Below are positions 44,389-52,758 of a stretch of DNA of 64,000 nucleotides, in pieces; position 1 is the first letter of the stretch; each line of letters starts with the position of its first letter. The translations under genes were made by a program, and so were the position numbers. The notes beneath the pieces were generated by a model. That model worked only from the letters and a program-made list of their open reading frames with translations, searched no databases and was not told the DNA's origin. Origin of the DNA: Mesorhizobium sp. (GTDB lineage Bacteria > Pseudomonadota > Alphaproteobacteria > Rhizobiales > Rhizobiaceae); NCBI GenBank assembly GCA_004020315.1, contig SAQG01000022.1, positions 1-64,000 of the forward strand, in the 5' to 3' direction.

Positions 44389-45468
44389 ATGGCCCGCATC
44401 ACCCTTCGCCAGCTTCTCGACCATGCCGCCGAGCATGGTTACGGCGTGCCGGCATTCAACATCAACAACATGGAACAGGGCCTCGCCATCATGGAGGCGG
44501 CCAGGGCCTGCGACGCGCCGGTCATCATCCAGGCCTCGCGCGGCGCCCGCTCCTATGCCAACGACATCATGCTGGCCAAGATGATGGAGGCGTTGACCGA
44601 AATGCATCCGGCCATTCCGCTATGCATCCATCAGGATCACGGCAACAACGAAGCGACCTGCCTTTCGGCGATCCGCTACGGCTTCACCTCGGTGATGATG
44701 GACGGGTCGCTGATGGCGGACGCCAAGACGCCGGCGAGCTACGATTACAACGTCGCCATCACCGAACGTGTCGCACGCATGGCGCATTCGGTCGGCGCTT
44801 CCGTCGAAGGCGAGCTCGGCGTGCTCGGCTCACTGGAAACCGGCCAGGGCGAAGCCGAAGACGGCCACGGCGCCGAAGGCGCGCTTTCCCACGACCAGCT
44901 TTTGACCGATCCCGATCAGGCGGTCGACTTCGTCACCGCCACCCGGGTCGACGCGCTGGCGATCGCCTGCGGCACCTCGCACGGCGCCTACAAATTCAGC
45001 CGCAAGCCCGACGGCGGCATCCTGGCCATGCAGGTGATCGAGGCGATCCACAAAAAGCTGCCCAACACGCATCTGGTCATGCATGGCTCTTCCTCAGTGC
45101 CGCAAGAACTGCAGGACGTCATCAACAAGTATGGCGGCGAGATGCCCCAGACGTTTGGCGTTCCGATCGAGGAGATCGAGCGCGGCATCCGCTACGGCGT
45201 GCGCAAGGTCAACATCGACACCGATTGCCGCATGGCCATGGCCGGGCAGTTCCGCCGCGTCGCGACGGAGGATCCGCGTGAATTCGATCCGCGCAAATTC
45301 CTGAAACCCGCCATGGACGCCCTGCGCGATCTTTGTCGCGATCGTTTTGAACGCTTCGGCACGGCGGGCAACGCCTCGAAGATCAGGGTCATCGCCATGG
45401 ACGAGATGGCGAAACGTTACGCCGCGGGAAAACTCGACCCGCAAATCGCAACCGCGAAAGCCGCCTGA
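44389..45468 (+). CDS. cbbA: Fructose-1,6-bisphosphate aldolase, class II
   Basis: 359-residue class II aldolase. Zn-ligand and catalytic motifs include CIHQDHGNNEATC, MMDGS and VMHGSSSVPQE. It also makes sedoheptulose-1,7-bisphosphate in the Calvin cycle. It lies 12 bases after cbbT. Confidence 0.95.
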   Translation: MARITLRQLLDHAAEHGYGVPAFNINNMEQGLAIMEAARACDAPVIIQASRGARSYANDIMLAKMMEALTEMHPAIPLCIHQDHGNNEATCLSAIRYGFTSVMMDGSLMADAKTPASYDYNVAITERVARMAHSVGASVEGELGVLGSLETGQGEAEDGHGAEGALSHDQLLTDPDQAVDFVTATRVDALAIACGTSHGAYKFSRKPDGGILAMQVIEAIHKKLPNTHLVMHGSSSVPQELQDVINKYGGEMPQTFGVPIEEIERGIRYGVRKVNIDTDCRMAMAGQFRRVATEDPREFDPRKFLKPAMDALRDLCRDRFERFGTAGNASKIRVIAMDEMAKRYAAGKLDPQIATAKAA

Positions 45469-45489
45469 GCGGCAAACAGGAGACCTATC

Positions 45490-46983
45490 ATGAACAAGAT
45501 CGACATGCCGTCAGCGGGCACGCTCAAGGAAGGCAGCGAACGCTACAAGTCGGGCGTTATTCCCTACAAGAAAATGGGCTATTGGGAGCCCGACTACCGG
45601 CCCAAGGAGACCGACCTGATCGCCATGTTTCGGATCACGCCGCAGCCCGGCGTCGACCACGAGGAGGCGGCCGCCGCCGTTGCCGGTGAATCCTCTACCG
45701 CGACATGGACCGTGGTGTGGACCGACAGGCTGACCGCCTGCGAGCTCTATCGCGCCAAGGCGTTCAAGTCCGAGCCGGTGCCGAACACGGGTCCCGGCAC
45801 CAAGATCGAGCAGCAGTACTTCGCCTACATCGCCTACGACCTCGACCTGTTCGAGCCGGGCTCAATCGCCAACCTGACTGCATCGATCATCGGCAACGTG
45901 TTCGGCTTTAAGGCAGTCAAGGCCTTGCGGCTTGAGGACATGCGCATTCCGGTCGCTTACCTCAAAACCTTCCAGGGCCCGGCAACAGGCATCGTGGTGG
46001 AACGCGAGCGGCTCGACAAGTTCGGCCGGCCGCTGCTCGGCGCGACGACGAAGCCGAAGCTCGGCCTGTCAGGCCGCAACTACGGCCGCGTCGTCTACGA
46101 GGCGCTGAAGGGTGGCCTCGACTTCGTCAAGGACGACGAGAATATCAACTCGCAGCCCTTCATGCACTGGCGCGACCGCTTCCTCTACTGCATGGAGGCT
46201 GTGAACAAGGCGTCAGCCGCTACTGGCGAAGTCAAGGGCCACTATCTCAACGTCACCGCCGGCACGATGGAGGAGATGTACGAGCGCGCCGAATTCGCCA
46301 AACAGCTTGGCTCCTGCATCATCATGATCGACCTCGTCATTGGCTACACGGCGATCCAGTCGATGGCCAAGTGGGCACGCCGCAACGACATGATCCTGCA
46401 CCTGCACCGTGCCGGCAACTCGACCTATTCGCGCCAGAAGAACCACGGCATGAATTTTCGCGTCATCTGCAAATGGATGCGGATGGCCGGCGTCGATCAC
46501 ATCCATGCCGGCACGGTGGTCGGCAAGCTGGAAGGCGACCCGCTGATGATCAAGGGTTTTTATGACACGCTGCGCGAGGAGCGCACGCCGCAGAACCTCG
46601 AAACCGGGCTGTTCTTCGATCAGGAGTGGGCCTCGCTCAACAAGGTGATGCCCGTCGCCTCGGGCGGCATCCATGCCGGCCAGATGCACCAGCTGATCCA
46701 TTATCTCGGCGAGGACGTCATCCTGCAGTTCGGCGGCGGCACGATCGGCCATCCGGACGGCATCCAGGCCGGCGCGACGGCTAACCGTGTCGCGTTGGAG
46801 GCGATGATCCTCGCCCGCAATGAGGGCCGCGACTATCTGCGCGAAGGAACCCAAATCCTCGAACAGGCGGCCAGATGGTGCACGCCGCTGAAGGCGGCCC
46901 TGGAGACCTGGAAGGACGTCACCTTCAATTACGAATCGACCGACACGGCCGACTTCGTGCCAACCGCAACGCCCAGCTTCTAG
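45490..46983 (+). CDS. cbbL: RubisCO large subunit, form I red-type (IC)
   Basis: 497-residue large subunit that fixes CO2 onto ribulose-1,5-bisphosphate. GATTKPKLGLSGRNYG carries an active-site lysine. GGLDFVKDDENINSQPF carries the carbamylated lysine and the Mg-binding Asp/Glu. Loop 6 is in VVGKLEGDPLMIKGFYD. The N-terminal sequence (YKSGVIPYKKMGYWEPDY) and the following cbbS and red-type cbbX place it in form IC of proteobacteria. Confidence 0.97.
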   Translation: MNKIDMPSAGTLKEGSERYKSGVIPYKKMGYWEPDYRPKETDLIAMFRITPQPGVDHEEAAAAVAGESSTATWTVVWTDRLTACELYRAKAFKSEPVPNTGPGTKIEQQYFAYIAYDLDLFEPGSIANLTASIIGNVFGFKAVKALRLEDMRIPVAYLKTFQGPATGIVVERERLDKFGRPLLGATTKPKLGLSGRNYGRVVYEALKGGLDFVKDDENINSQPFMHWRDRFLYCMEAVNKASAATGEVKGHYLNVTAGTMEEMYERAEFAKQLGSCIIMIDLVIGYTAIQSMAKWARRNDMILHLHRAGNSTYSRQKNHGMNFRVICKWMRMAGVDHIHAGTVVGKLEGDPLMIKGFYDTLREERTPQNLETGLFFDQEWASLNKVMPVASGGIHAGQMHQLIHYLGEDVILQFGGGTIGHPDGIQAGATANRVALEAMILARNEGRDYLREGTQILEQAARWCTPLKAALETWKDVTFNYESTDTADFVPTATPSF

Positions 46984-47001
46984 ACGAAAGGAACCGTCGC
47001 C

Positions 47002-47436
47002 ATGATGACCAATCCCGGAAACAAGGTCACGCAGGGACAGTTTTCGTTCCTGCCCGACCTGACCGATGAGCAGATTTCGGCGCAGATCAAATACGCGCTG
47101 AAAAACCACTGGGCGGTCAGCGTCGAGTACACCGACGATCCGCATCCGCGAAACACCTATTGGGAAATGTACGGCAACCCGATGTTCGACCTGAAGGACC
47201 CGGCCGGCATCCTGCTTGAAGTCAACAATTGCCGGAAAGCCATGCCCAACATGTATGTGCGGGTCACCGCCTTCGATTCGACCAAGGGCTGGGAAGCACC
47301 GCGCATGTCGTTCATCGTCAACCGGCCGCCGAACGAACCCGGGTTCCGGCTGCTGCGCCAGGAGCGCGACGGTCGCAGCCAGGGCTATTCGATCGTGCCT
47401 TATGCAACCGACAGGCCCGAAGGCGAGCGGAGCTAG
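47002..47436 (+). CDS. cbbS: RubisCO small subunit, red-type
   Basis: 144-residue small subunit. The N terminus TQGQFSFLPDLTDEQI and the stretch YTDDPHPRNTYWEMYGNPMFDLKD are characteristic. The C-terminal extension after PRMSFIVNRP is the red-type beta-hairpin tail that makes the solvent channel. It starts 18 bases after cbbL. Confidence 0.96.
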   Translation: MMTNPGNKVTQGQFSFLPDLTDEQISAQIKYALKNHWAVSVEYTDDPHPRNTYWEMYGNPMFDLKDPAGILLEVNNCRKAMPNMYVRVTAFDSTKGWEAPRMSFIVNRPPNEPGFRLLRQERDGRSQGYSIVPYATDRPEGERS

Positions 47437-47444
47437 CCGAAACC

Positions 47445-48383
47445 ATGCTGGACGCGATAGCAAAGGGCGCTGCCGCGCAGGACGAATCGGTTGATCTTCA
47501 GGCCGAGTTCGAGGCGTCTAACATCGATGAGGTGTTGGGCAAGCTCGACCGCGAACTCGTTGGCCTGAAGCCGGTCAAGACCCGCATCCGCGAGATCGCG
47601 GCGCTGCTCCTGGTCGACCGGCTTCGCCGCAAGTTCGGCCTGATCTCGGGCGCACCGACGCTGCATATGAACTTTACGGGAAACCCCGGAACCGGAAAAA
47701 CCACCGTGGCACTCAGGATGGCCGAAATCCTGCATCGTCTCGGCTATGTCCGCGAAGGGCACATGGTCGCGGTGACGCGAGACGATCTCGTCGGCCAGTA
47801 TGTGGGCCACACCGCGCCCAAAACCCGCGAAGTGATCAAGCGCGCCATGGGCGGGGTGCTTTTCATCGACGAGGCCTACTATCTCTACAAGCCCGAGAAC
47901 GAACGCGACTACGGCCAGGAATCGATCGAAATCCTGCTGCAATGCATGGAAAACAACCGTGACGATCTGGTTGTGATTCTTGCCGGCTACAAGGACAAGA
48001 TGGACCGCTTCTTCGACAGCAATCCCGGCATGCGCTCGCGCATCGCCCACCACCTCGATTTTCCCGACTACGGCGTCAGCGAACTCAAATCGATCGCCGA
48101 GATCATGCTGGCGGAACAGAATTACCGTCTCAGCGAGGCGGCGGCCAAGGCGCTCGAAGAGTATCTCCCGATCCGCATGCGGCTGCCGCATTTCTCCAAC
48201 GCTCGGTCGGTCCGCAATGGGCTCGACCGGGCGCGGCTTCGCCAGGCCAACCGGCTTTTCGCGTCGCGCGACCGGGCGTTGACGAAGACCGACCTTATCA
48301 CCATTGAGGAATCCGATATTCGCGGCAGCCGCGTGTTCGCGGAAGGTAAGCTCGAGGGCGAACCGGAGACGAAGGCGCGCTGA
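47445..48383 (+). CDS. cbbX: Red-type RubisCO activase CbbX
   Basis: 312-residue AAA+ protein that removes inhibitory sugar phosphates from red-type RubisCO by pulling on the CbbL C-terminal tail. Walker A NPGTGKTT, Walker B GVLFIDEAYYL and the downstream RSRIAHHLDFPDY arginine-finger region are present. The start ATG 47445 lies eight bases after the cbbS stop; longer frames overlap cbbS. Confidence 0.96.
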   Translation: MLDAIAKGAAAQDESVDLQAEFEASNIDEVLGKLDRELVGLKPVKTRIREIAALLLVDRLRRKFGLISGAPTLHMNFTGNPGTGKTTVALRMAEILHRLGYVREGHMVAVTRDDLVGQYVGHTAPKTREVIKRAMGGVLFIDEAYYLYKPENERDYGQESIEILLQCMENNRDDLVVILAGYKDKMDRFFDSNPGMRSRIAHHLDFPDYGVSELKSIAEIMLAEQNYRLSEAAAKALEEYLPIRMRLPHFSNARSVRNGLDRARLRQANRLFASRDRALTKTDLITIEESDIRGSRVFAEGKLEGEPETKAR

Positions 48384-48445
48384 CAAGATGGCGCCGGTTG
48401 ATGTGCAGCGATCGGAAACGGAAGACAGAATGGGAGCCGACGACC

Positions 48446-49132
48446 ATGGGTACTAAGACAATCATCGCGCCCTCGGTGCTTTCTGCGGACTTCTCGCGGC
48501 TCGGCAACGAGGTCGAAGCAGTCGTCGGGGCGGGTGCCGACTGGATCCATCTCGACGTGATGGACGGCCATTTCGTGCCCAACATCACCTTCGGTCCGCC
48601 GGTGATCAAGGCGATCCGTGATCGAACGGACAAGATCTTCGACTGCCATCTGATGATCGCGCCGGCCGACGCCTATCTCGCCGCCTTCGCCGATGCCGGC
48701 TGCGACATCATCACCGTGCATGCCGAGGCCGGGCCGCATCTCGACCGTTCGCTGCAGGCAATCAGGAATCTCGGCAAGAAGGCCGGCGTGTCGTTGAACC
48801 CGTCGACGCCGGAAAGCGTCATCGAATATGTGCTCGACCGGCTCGATCTGGTGCTTCTGATGACCGTCAATCCAGGGTTCGGCGGCCAGGCGTTCATTCC
48901 GGCGGTCGTCGACAAGGTCAGGCGGGTCAAGGCGCTGATCGGCAACCGCCCGATCGACATCGAGATCGACGGCGGCGTCACGCCCGAGACCGCTCCGCTG
49001 GTCACCGCGGCCGGCGCCAATGTGCTGGTCGCCGGCTCGGCCATTTTCAAGGGTGGCACCGAGGCTGCCTATCGCGCCAATATAGGCGCCATCAGACACG
49101 CAGCCGACGGGGCGATCCGGAAAGCCGCGTAA
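48446..49132 (+). CDS. cbbE: Ribulose-phosphate 3-epimerase
   Basis: 228-residue TIM-barrel epimerase, interconverting xylulose-5-phosphate and ribulose-5-phosphate. IAPSVLSADFSRLG, HLDVMDGHFVPNITFGP, LMTVNPGFGGQAF and IEIDGGVTPETAP are all family motifs. ATG 48446 gives MGTKTIIAPS; an upstream ATG at 48398 lacks a ribosome site. Last Calvin-cycle gene in line, 62 bases after cbbX. Confidence 0.94.
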   Translation: MGTKTIIAPSVLSADFSRLGNEVEAVVGAGADWIHLDVMDGHFVPNITFGPPVIKAIRDRTDKIFDCHLMIAPADAYLAAFADAGCDIITVHAEAGPHLDRSLQAIRNLGKKAGVSLNPSTPESVIEYVLDRLDLVLLMTVNPGFGGQAFIPAVVDKVRRVKALIGNRPIDIEIDGGVTPETAPLVTAAGANVLVAGSAIFKGGTEAAYRANIGAIRHAADGAIRKAA

Positions 49133-49155
49133 AAAACATTTCATCGGAGGGCAAC

Positions 49156-49712
49156 ATGGGGGCGATTCCACCTGTCTGTGATTTCGGCTGGCAAGCCATC
49201 GATGCCGTTTTGCCCGGCGTCGACGGCAAATCGCATTCGATCTTCAGCCACGCCGGTCCAACGGCATGGTGGTGGCCTTCATCTGCAACCACTGCCCTTA
49301 CGTGAAGGCCGCGATTTCACGCATCGTCCGAGATGCCAACGATCTCAAGGCCGAAGGCATCGGCTTTGTCGCAATCAACTCCAACGATGCCGAGGCCTAT
49401 CCGGATGATTCCTTCGACAACATGAAGCTTTTCGCTAGGACGAACGGCTTCACTTTCCCCTACCTCCACGACGAGCACCAGACGGTGGCGCGTGCCTATG
49501 GCGCCGTTTGCACTCCGGATTTCTTCGGACTCAACAGCGACTTGACGTTGCAATATCGCGGCCGGCTGGATGCCGCGCGACGAGACGCCGGACCGCCCGG
49601 ACTAAGACGCGACCTGTTCGAGGCGATGAGGCAGGTTGCCCGAACCGGCGACGGACCGCTGGACCAGATCGCTTCGATCGGCTGCTCGATCAAGTGGAAG
49701 GATGCTGCATGA
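49156..49712 (+). pseudogene. Frameshifted thioredoxin-family (redoxin) protein
   Basis: ATG 49156 reads MGAIPPVCDFGWQAIDAVLPGVDGKS, a normal start for a short redoxin. The frame is lost near 49260, where one base seems missing, and it resumes as MVVAFICNHCPYVKAAISRIV with the C-x2-C redox motif and VCTPDFFGLNSDLTLQYRGRLD. The restored product would be about 185 residues, an AhpC/TSA-like thioredoxin. The rest of the gene is undamaged, so a recent mutation or a sequencing error is likely. Its end overlaps cbbZ (ATGA). Confidence 0.8.
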
Positions 49713-50410
49713 ACGTCGGCGCAGGCAGGCGGTTTCGGTCGCCGAAGGCGATCCTGTTCGATCTCGACGGCACGCTGGTCGATTCGGCACCTGATATAAC
49801 GGCCGCCGTCAACGAGTTGCTGGCCGGCCGCGATCTGCCGCCGCTGCGCTTGGGACAGGTCAAAGCCATGATCGGCGGCGGCGTCAGGAAACTGGTCGAG
49901 CGAGCCTTCGCGGCTTCCGGTACGCCGCTCCTCGGCAGCGCGCTTGACGAGGCCAACCGCGCCATGACGCCGATCTACCGCAGACATCTGACCGGCCTGA
50001 CGACGCTGATGCCTGGCGTCAGGGAGGTTCTCACCCACTTCCATCTGAGCGGAATAGCCATGGGTGTGGTGACCAACAAGCCGCAGCTGGCGGCTCGCGA
50101 AATCCTGCTGCATTTCGGGTTGACGGAACATCTTGGCGCGATCGTCGGCGGCGACGCGGTGACATCCTTGAAACCGGCGCCCGACGCTCTGTTGCTGGCG
50201 CTCGACCAGCTTCAGGTCGAATCTCGCGACGCGCTGATGGTAGGAGACAGCGGCGCCGACGTGGCCGCCGCGCGCGCCGCCGTCATGCCCGCCATTCTGC
50301 TGCGTGGCGGCTACACCCAAATTCCGGTTGAAGAACTCGGCGCCGACCTCGTTTGCGACAGCCTGTTCGACCTGCCCTCCGCGATGCGCAGGCTGCAAAA
50401 TGCCGCTTGA
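49709..50410 (+). CDS. cbbZ: Phosphoglycolate phosphatase
   Basis: 233-residue HAD phosphatase that detoxifies 2-phosphoglycolate from RubisCO oxygenation. Motif I is LFDLDGTLVDSAPD, motif II is VVTNKP, motif III is the Lys of TSLKPAPD, and motif IV is MVGDSGADV. The start ATG 49709 overlaps the redoxin stop and has GGAAGGA. The open frame upstream is redoxin sequence out of frame. Confidence 0.93.
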   Translation: MNVGAGRRFRSPKAILFDLDGTLVDSAPDITAAVNELLAGRDLPPLRLGQVKAMIGGGVRKLVERAFAASGTPLLGSALDEANRAMTPIYRRHLTGLTTLMPGVREVLTHFHLSGIAMGVVTNKPQLAAREILLHFGLTEHLGAIVGGDAVTSLKPAPDALLLALDQLQVESRDALMVGDSGADVAAARAAVMPAILLRGGYTQIPVEELGADLVCDSLFDLPSAMRRLQNAA

Positions 50411-50474
50411 CTGGCGCCAGCCACCAGGGCGGGCGCCGGCCGAACACAGTTTCGAACGGCCGGCGAAGTCGCGT

Positions 50475-50520
50475 TACTTCCTGCGGAAGAACCGGGCTAC
50501 TTCCTGCGGAAGAACCGGGC
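50475..50520. repeat. Perfect 23-bp tandem duplication
   Basis: The 23-base unit starting TACTTCCTGCGGAAGAACCG occurs twice in exact tandem, at 50475-50497 and 50498-50520. Each unit holds a small hairpin (CTTCC-TGC-GGAAG). The second copy ends on the cytochrome c stop codon (50520-50522, minus strand). It may act as a doubled terminator for the convergent cbbZ and cytochrome genes or be a recent slippage duplication. Confidence 0.85.
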
Positions 50521-50900
50521 TATTTGGAGAATTGCTTCAGATAGGCGATGACGTTGGCGAGATCCTCGTCCTTCTTGAGACCCGCAAACGCCATCTTCGT
50601 GCCTTTGATCATGGCCTTGGGATCGCGAAGATAGGCCGTCAGCGTGGCGTCGTCCCATTTGACGCCGGATTTCCCCGCTTCGGTCATAGGTTTAGAATAT
50701 TTGAACCCCGGATGCGTGCCGGCCGTCCGGCCGAAAACGCCGCTCAACGATGGACCGACCTTGTTCTGGTCCTTGTCAACGACGTGACAGACTTTGCATT
50801 TGGCGAAGACCTTCTCACCCGCGGCGGCATCCTGTGCCTGCGATTGGTTTGTGATGAACGTCGCAACGGACACGACGGCAAAAAATGCGATTGCACGCAT
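50520..50900 (-). CDS. Class I cytochrome c
   Basis: 126-residue periplasmic cytochrome. Signal peptide IAFFAVVSVATFITNQSQAQ, haem attachment CKVCH, and distal Met in IKGTKMAFAGLKK. It resembles cytochrome c550/c2-type carriers (KVGPSLSGVFGRTAGTHPGFKYS). GAGGAAA precedes the ATG. A cytochrome of this type usually follows aioBA and takes electrons from AioB; here it is 47 kb away, next to the cbb genes. It could serve arsenite oxidase, methanol dehydrogenase or general respiration. Confidence 0.9.
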   Translation of the reverse strand: MRAIAFFAVVSVATFITNQSQAQDAAAGEKVFAKCKVCHVVDKDQNKVGPSLSGVFGRTAGTHPGFKYSKPMTEAGKSGVKWDDATLTAYLRDPKAMIKGTKMAFAGLKKDEDLANVIAYLKQFSK

Positions 50901-51261
50901 GGCATTTCCTCATTGATCGTCAAGGTGCCCTGGACGATTTGCGCATGCCTTTGTTTGATCATCGGCATGCGTCATTTTATGGCAGAGCGAAAGCTTCCCC
51001 CTTGTGGAGTTGCGGCGCCTGCATCTTGGAAGCTACCCGGCAGATGAGCGATGTCAACCATACTGAAGTTCAGAGGCCTGCGCGGCACACCCAACATTCC
51101 GGAGTAGGCGCCGTCGGCGAAGCTGTCGATCTCCCCCGCAAGGGCGGAGACCGGATGCCGCTTCGGCTTTCGCCAACCACCAACGCTGAAGCGCAGGGCG
51201 ATGGGGCGCGGCGCAAACCAGTAGCGATTGCCGTGGTCGCGAGCTCGCGATTCGTTGCTTT

Positions 51262-51300
51262 ATGACGGCATTTATGCTATTGATTTCGGCATGGTGCTGA
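51262..51300 (+). other. Possible leader peptide MTAFMLLISAWC
   Basis: Twelve codons (ATG at 51262, TGA at 51298-51300) end just 13 bases before a strong terminator hairpin. The arrangement of a short peptide ending in Trp-Cys before a terminator looks like a transcription-attenuation leader. It has no clear Shine-Dalgarno site, and no amino-acid biosynthesis gene follows, so it may be a chance frame or the 3' part of a small RNA. Confidence 0.3.
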
Positions 51301-51313
51301 TTTGCGCCGACGA

Positions 51314-51337
51314 CCCGCCCGCCGAGGCGGGTTTTTT
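51314..51337 (+). terminator. Rho-independent terminator
   Basis: CCCGCC (51314-51319), a six-base loop, GGCGGG (51326-51331), then TTTTTT. This is a complete intrinsic terminator on the plus strand. No annotated plus-strand gene ends nearby, so it must serve a small RNA or leader transcript that begins upstream between about 50.95 and 51.27 kb. Confidence 0.85.
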
Positions 51338-51522
51338 GTTTCGGGTCCGGTGCCCCTATCCATTCGCCTTTGTTGACGGCCATCGGGCGAACGCGTAGCC
51401 TCAAACCATTCCGGTTTTCCATGGGCACCTCGGGACTCCGGCGGTTGGCGATTTTGTCCAGGCTCGCAGATCGGGCCGGATCTCGTCGAAGCGGGCGTCT
51501 TTAAGCGCGCAAGAGGTGCTGA

Positions 51523-51732
51523 ATGGACATGGTCGACCTCATATTGACGGTTTGCCTGATTGCCAATCCGAACGATTGCCGAGACGAACATCTCTATTTC
51601 GAGAGCCGCGGCTCTCTCGTCCAATGTATGATGCTGGCGCCCAGCGAAATCGCGAAGTGGTCGCAGGAACACCCGACCCTCAAGGTCAGGCGCTGGAAAT
51701 GCGCTTTCCCGAACAAGGACCGTGCGATCTGA
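51523..51732 (+). CDS. Small Cys-containing protein, relative of the one at 38981
   Basis: 69 residues, MDMVDLILTVCLIANPNDC at the start, with GAGG before ATG 51523. Cysteines are at residues 11, 19, 35 and 59 by position, and the end reads WSQEHPTLKVRRWKCAF. The pattern VCL-x-P-x-C ... W-x-E-HP-x-VxRWR/K is shared with the protein at 38981. Four Cys in a short protein suggest disulfides or metal binding in the periplasm. No function is known to me. It precedes the NitT/TauT transporter operon by 40 bases and may be cotranscribed. Confidence 0.7.
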   Translation: MDMVDLILTVCLIANPNDCRDEHLYFESRGSLVQCMMLAPSEIAKWSQEHPTLKVRRWKCAFPNKDRAI

Positions 51733-51771
51733 TCGGCGCCTTGGCTCATTTCCGCCCCGGGAGGAGGCATC

Positions 51772-52758
51772 ATGACGATTTCACGTCGAGCAACGCTCCG
51801 GCTGGCAGTTTTTGGAACAGCCGCGGCTCTTGTCCCGAGGCCCTCCTTCGGCACTACCAAGGTTCGCATTGGTGTGCTGAAGTTCGGCACCGTGAGCTGG
51901 GCGCTTGACACGCTGAAGCAACACAAGTTCGACACAGCCAACGGCATCGATCTGGAGATCATCGATTTCGCCGGCGAGGATGCCACCAACGTCGCCATGC
52001 TGGCCGGCGCGATCGACATGATCGTCTCCGACTGGCTGTGGGTCTCGCGCCAGCGCTCGGAAGGGGTCGACCTCACATTGGTCCCCTATTCGACCGCCGT
52101 GGGGGCAATCATGGTGAAGGAGGGGGCGCCGATCCGGACGATCAGCGATCTCAAGGGAAAAAAGATCGGCGTCGCCGGCGGGCCTCTCGATAAAAGCTGG
52201 CTGCTGATCCAGGCGCTGGCCAGACGCGATCACGGCCTCGACCTGCCGGCAACCAGCGACATCGTCTTTGGCGCGCCACCGTTGATTTCGGAAAAGGCGA
52301 TGCAAGGCGAACTCGATGCAGTGCTCAATTTCTGGCATTTTTGCGCCCGGCTCGAGGCCAACGGCTTTCGTCGGCTGATCGGCGCCGATGATGCGGCGAA
52401 AGCACTCGGGGCCTCGGGCGCCGTATCGGCGCTCGGCTATGTCTTTCATGACAAATGGGCGAACGAAAATCCGGCCGCTATCAGGGGCTTCATCAATGCT
52501 TCCGCGCAGTCCAGGGACTTGCTGGCCAGATCCGACGATGAGTGGCTGCGCCTTGCGCCGATTATCCGCGCGCAAGGCAAGGAATTGGCAAAACTGCGTG
52601 ACCGCTATCGCGAGGGCATTCCCAAACGCCCCGTTGCCGAGGATGCGGCCGACGCCGGCAAGCTCTACCGCGTGCTGGCCGAGATCGGCGGCGAAAAGCT
52701 GGTCGGCCGCGCGCCGGAAATGGCGCCCGGGACGTTCTGGCAGGAGCTCCCGCAATGA
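51772..52758 (+). CDS. ABC transporter substrate-binding protein (NitT/TauT type)
   Basis: 328-residue NMT1/SsuA-like periplasmic receptor. A Tat-like signal (SRRATLRLAVFGTAAALVPRPSFG) leads into KVRIGVLKFGTVSWALDTLKQ. The binding-lobe stretch DLKGKKIGVAGGPLDKSW is typical. It overlaps the permease by four bases. Substrates of this class are usually sulfonates, nitrate or thiamine precursors, but copies beside xoxF and PQQ-associated genes are recurrent in methylotrophs and their ligand is unknown. Confidence 0.85.
   Translation: MTISRRATLRLAVFGTAAALVPRPSFGTTKVRIGVLKFGTVSWALDTLKQHKFDTANGIDLEIIDFAGEDATNVAMLAGAIDMIVSDWLWVSRQRSEGVDLTLVPYSTAVGAIMVKEGAPIRTISDLKGKKIGVAGGPLDKSWLLIQALARRDHGLDLPATSDIVFGAPPLISEKAMQGELDAVLNFWHFCARLEANGFRRLIGADDAAKALGASGAVSALGYVFHDKWANENPAAIRGFINASAQSRDLLARSDDEWLRLAPIIRAQGKELAKLRDRYREGIPKRPVAEDAADAGKLYRVLAEIGGEKLVGRAPEMAPGTFWQELPQ

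Larger units (their letters stand above)
50901..51522. other. Long intergenic region upstream of the small gene
   Basis: About 620 bases. It contains an 8-bp palindrome CGCATGCC / GGCATGCG (50942-50949 and 50964-50971) near the cytochrome c start, the tiny reading frame and terminator listed below, and otherwise no gene I can support. Several longer open frames here are out-of-frame shadows with no motif. Confidence 0.55.

Noticed and set aside
51314..51337. Possible tRNA or rRNA processing stem
   Set aside because: Only one stem with a T-run is present; no cloverleaf or conserved RNA core could be found.
51054..51428. 124-codon minus-strand frame in the cytochrome-transporter gap
   Set aside because: It runs through the intrinsic terminator and shows no family motif.
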